DNA of 5,704 bases from the NCBI GenBank assembly GCA_900554555.1, contig USIC01000066.1:1-5704 (forward strand), read 5' to 3'. Source of the DNA: an uncultured Solobacterium sp. GTDB taxonomy: Bacteria; Bacillota_I; Bacilli_A; Erysipelotrichales; Erysipelotrichaceae. The first letter of the stretch is position 1. The number at the start of each line of letters is the position of its first letter. Positions 4,820 through 5,704 of this stretch are shown here, in pieces. A program made the translations under genes and the position numbers. The notes beneath the pieces are model-generated. The model ran no database searches, was not told where the DNA came from, and worked only from the letters and a program-made list of their open reading frames with translations.

Positions 4820-5704
4820 CTATCTAAAGTCGTTGTAAATTTGTAATCTGGATAACGTTCCTGTATATCCTGAACAATGCGTTGATACAGTGCTTCACGA
4901 TCATCACAATTAAAGTCAATGACAATATCAAAACGTATTTCATTTCCCTGTACAAAGAATCCATGCATTTGGATGACATGCTCTACGGACATAACAATCT
5001 GTCGAATATCTTTATACAAATGCTTCGCCTCATCATCCTTTGTGTTGTATGCATACACACTAATTGCCGTCACGAAGACATGTGTTTCATCATAAATCTT
5101 ATCTTCGATTCTACGCTGTAATTCATCAATCTCATCAGCAGTCATCGTATCATCTACTTCAATATGTAAAGATGCCACATTCTTATTCGGTCCATAATTA
5201 TTCAAAAACAAATCATATACACCATGTACTTCACGAAAAGTCATAACCAACTTTTTTATTTGATTCGTAAGTTCCTTATCTGGACGTTCACCCAAGATCG
5301 AAGATATCGTAGAAGCCGCAATCTCATAGCCAGCTTTGATAATCATAATGGAGATAATGACCGCAAGATAAGAACTAATATCGACATTCGTCCAGATAAA
5401 CAATAATGCGGCCAAAATCGTACTTGCGGAAATTATAGAGTCCATACGGCTATCTTCCCCAGAGGCGAGAAGTGACCCAGAATTTAATCTCTCACCAGTC
5501 TTTTTTACATACATTCCCATTGAAAACTTCGCAAGCACCGCCACAAAGATAATGACTAGTCCAACTGTTGTATACGTTGGAATACTCGGATTAAATATAC
5601 TCTTAACAGCTTCCACAAAAGAAGTAATACCCGCATATATAATTATCAAAGATATGACAAGTGCACTTAAGTATTCAACTCTACCATATCCATACGGATA
5701 CTTA
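4804..5704 (-). CDS. CDF-family metal cation exporter with doubled C-terminal domain, partial (N-terminus beyond window)
   Basis: A cation diffusion facilitator, expected to export a divalent metal in exchange for protons across the cytoplasmic membrane. The frame is open to the right edge (299 residues visible). The family motif YPYGYGRVEYLS (visible residues 2-13) lies upstream of the first possible internal start (TTG at 5649), so the true start is outside the window and TM1-TM2 are missing. Visible: TM3 (about 12-36), TM4 (43-64), TM5 (about 88-106) and TM6 (108-130). The TM5 site is D84-S-R-M-D88; the Asp-rather-than-His first ligand resembles Mn-type CDFs, so manganese is a reasonable but unproven substrate. 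After TM6 comes the usual dimerising domain (about 140-220, HGVYDL to ISVYAYN), then a second module of about 75 residues (226-299), with HGFFV, IRFDIVIDF and TLDSDISD, that looks like a repeat of the same ferredoxin-like fold. The C-terminal codons form part of the terminator hairpin. Confidence -1.
   Translation of the reverse strand, partial: KYPYGYGRVEYLSALVISLIIIYAGITSFVEAVKSIFNPSIPTYTTVGLVIIFVAVLAKFSMGMYVKKTGERLNSGSLLASGEDSRMDSIISASTILAALLFIWTNVDISSYLAVIISIMIIKAGYEIAASTISSILGERPDKELTNQIKKLVMTFREVHGVYDLFLNNYGPNKNVASLHIEVDDTMTADEIDELQRRIEDKIYDETHVFVTAISVYAYNTKDDEAKHLYKDIRQIVMSVEHVIQMHGFFVQGNEIRFDIVIDFNCDDREALYQRIVQDIQERYPDYKFTTTLDSDISD

Noticed and set aside
4882..5406. Three overlapping plus-strand frames within the CDF gene
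   Set aside because: All are antisense to the clearly conserved CDF coding sequence, with no ribosome binding sites and biased composition typical of shadows.
5647..5649. TTG at 5649 as the start of the CDF protein
   Set aside because: The same frame continues upstream to the window edge and encodes the conserved YPYGYGRVEYLS motif, so TTG is an internal leucine.

Overview
This 5.7 kb window looks like ordinary chromosomal DNA from a low-GC, Gram-positive-type bacterium. AT-rich intergenic gaps, strong AGGAGG-like ribosome binding sites, compact rho-independent terminators and Firmicutes-style protein families all point that way. An Erysipelotrichia-like or clostridial gut anaerobe is my best guess, but the genus cannot be fixed from sequence alone. 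Every gene I can support lies on the minus strand, so transcription runs from the high coordinates to the low ones.

In transcription order: (1) a cation diffusion facilitator (CDF) metal exporter, whose N-terminus lies beyond base 5704. It has an Asp-based TM5 metal site and two tandem cytoplasmic C-terminal domains, and it ends in a hairpin terminator at 4797-4819. (2) A SemiSWEET-type PQ-loop sugar transporter of 86 aa, with a near-consensus promoter (TTGACG-17-TAAAAT), a strong RBS and its own terminator. That terminator has the same 23-nt hairpin core as the CDF terminator, so the transporter unit sits between direct repeats. (3) A family 2 glycosyltransferase (342 aa after start correction) with its own terminator. 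(4) A 79-aa protein I do not recognise, with its own -10 box, a palindrome at the predicted transcription start, an RBS and a terminator. (5) An OmpR-family response regulator, overlapping by one base (TAATG) a membrane histidine kinase, followed after 53 bases without a terminator by an alpha/beta hydrolase. The hydrolase runs off the left edge at what should be its catalytic histidine.

The four upstream genes appear to be separate single-gene units divided by hairpin terminators. The last three genes look like one operon: a two-component system with a hydrolase that may be part of its output. The kinase ligand and regulon cannot be read from the sequence. No RNA genes, CRISPR arrays, insertion sequences or phage genes are visible, and no intergenic stretch exceeds 300 bases.

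I do not see a clear new multi-gene system. The items most worth a second look are the duplicated hairpin bracketing the SemiSWEET gene, the CDF exporter with a doubled C-terminal domain and Asp-type metal site, the orphan 79-aa gene with its palindromic control region, and a 17-bp palindrome in the SemiSWEET 3' untranslated region.
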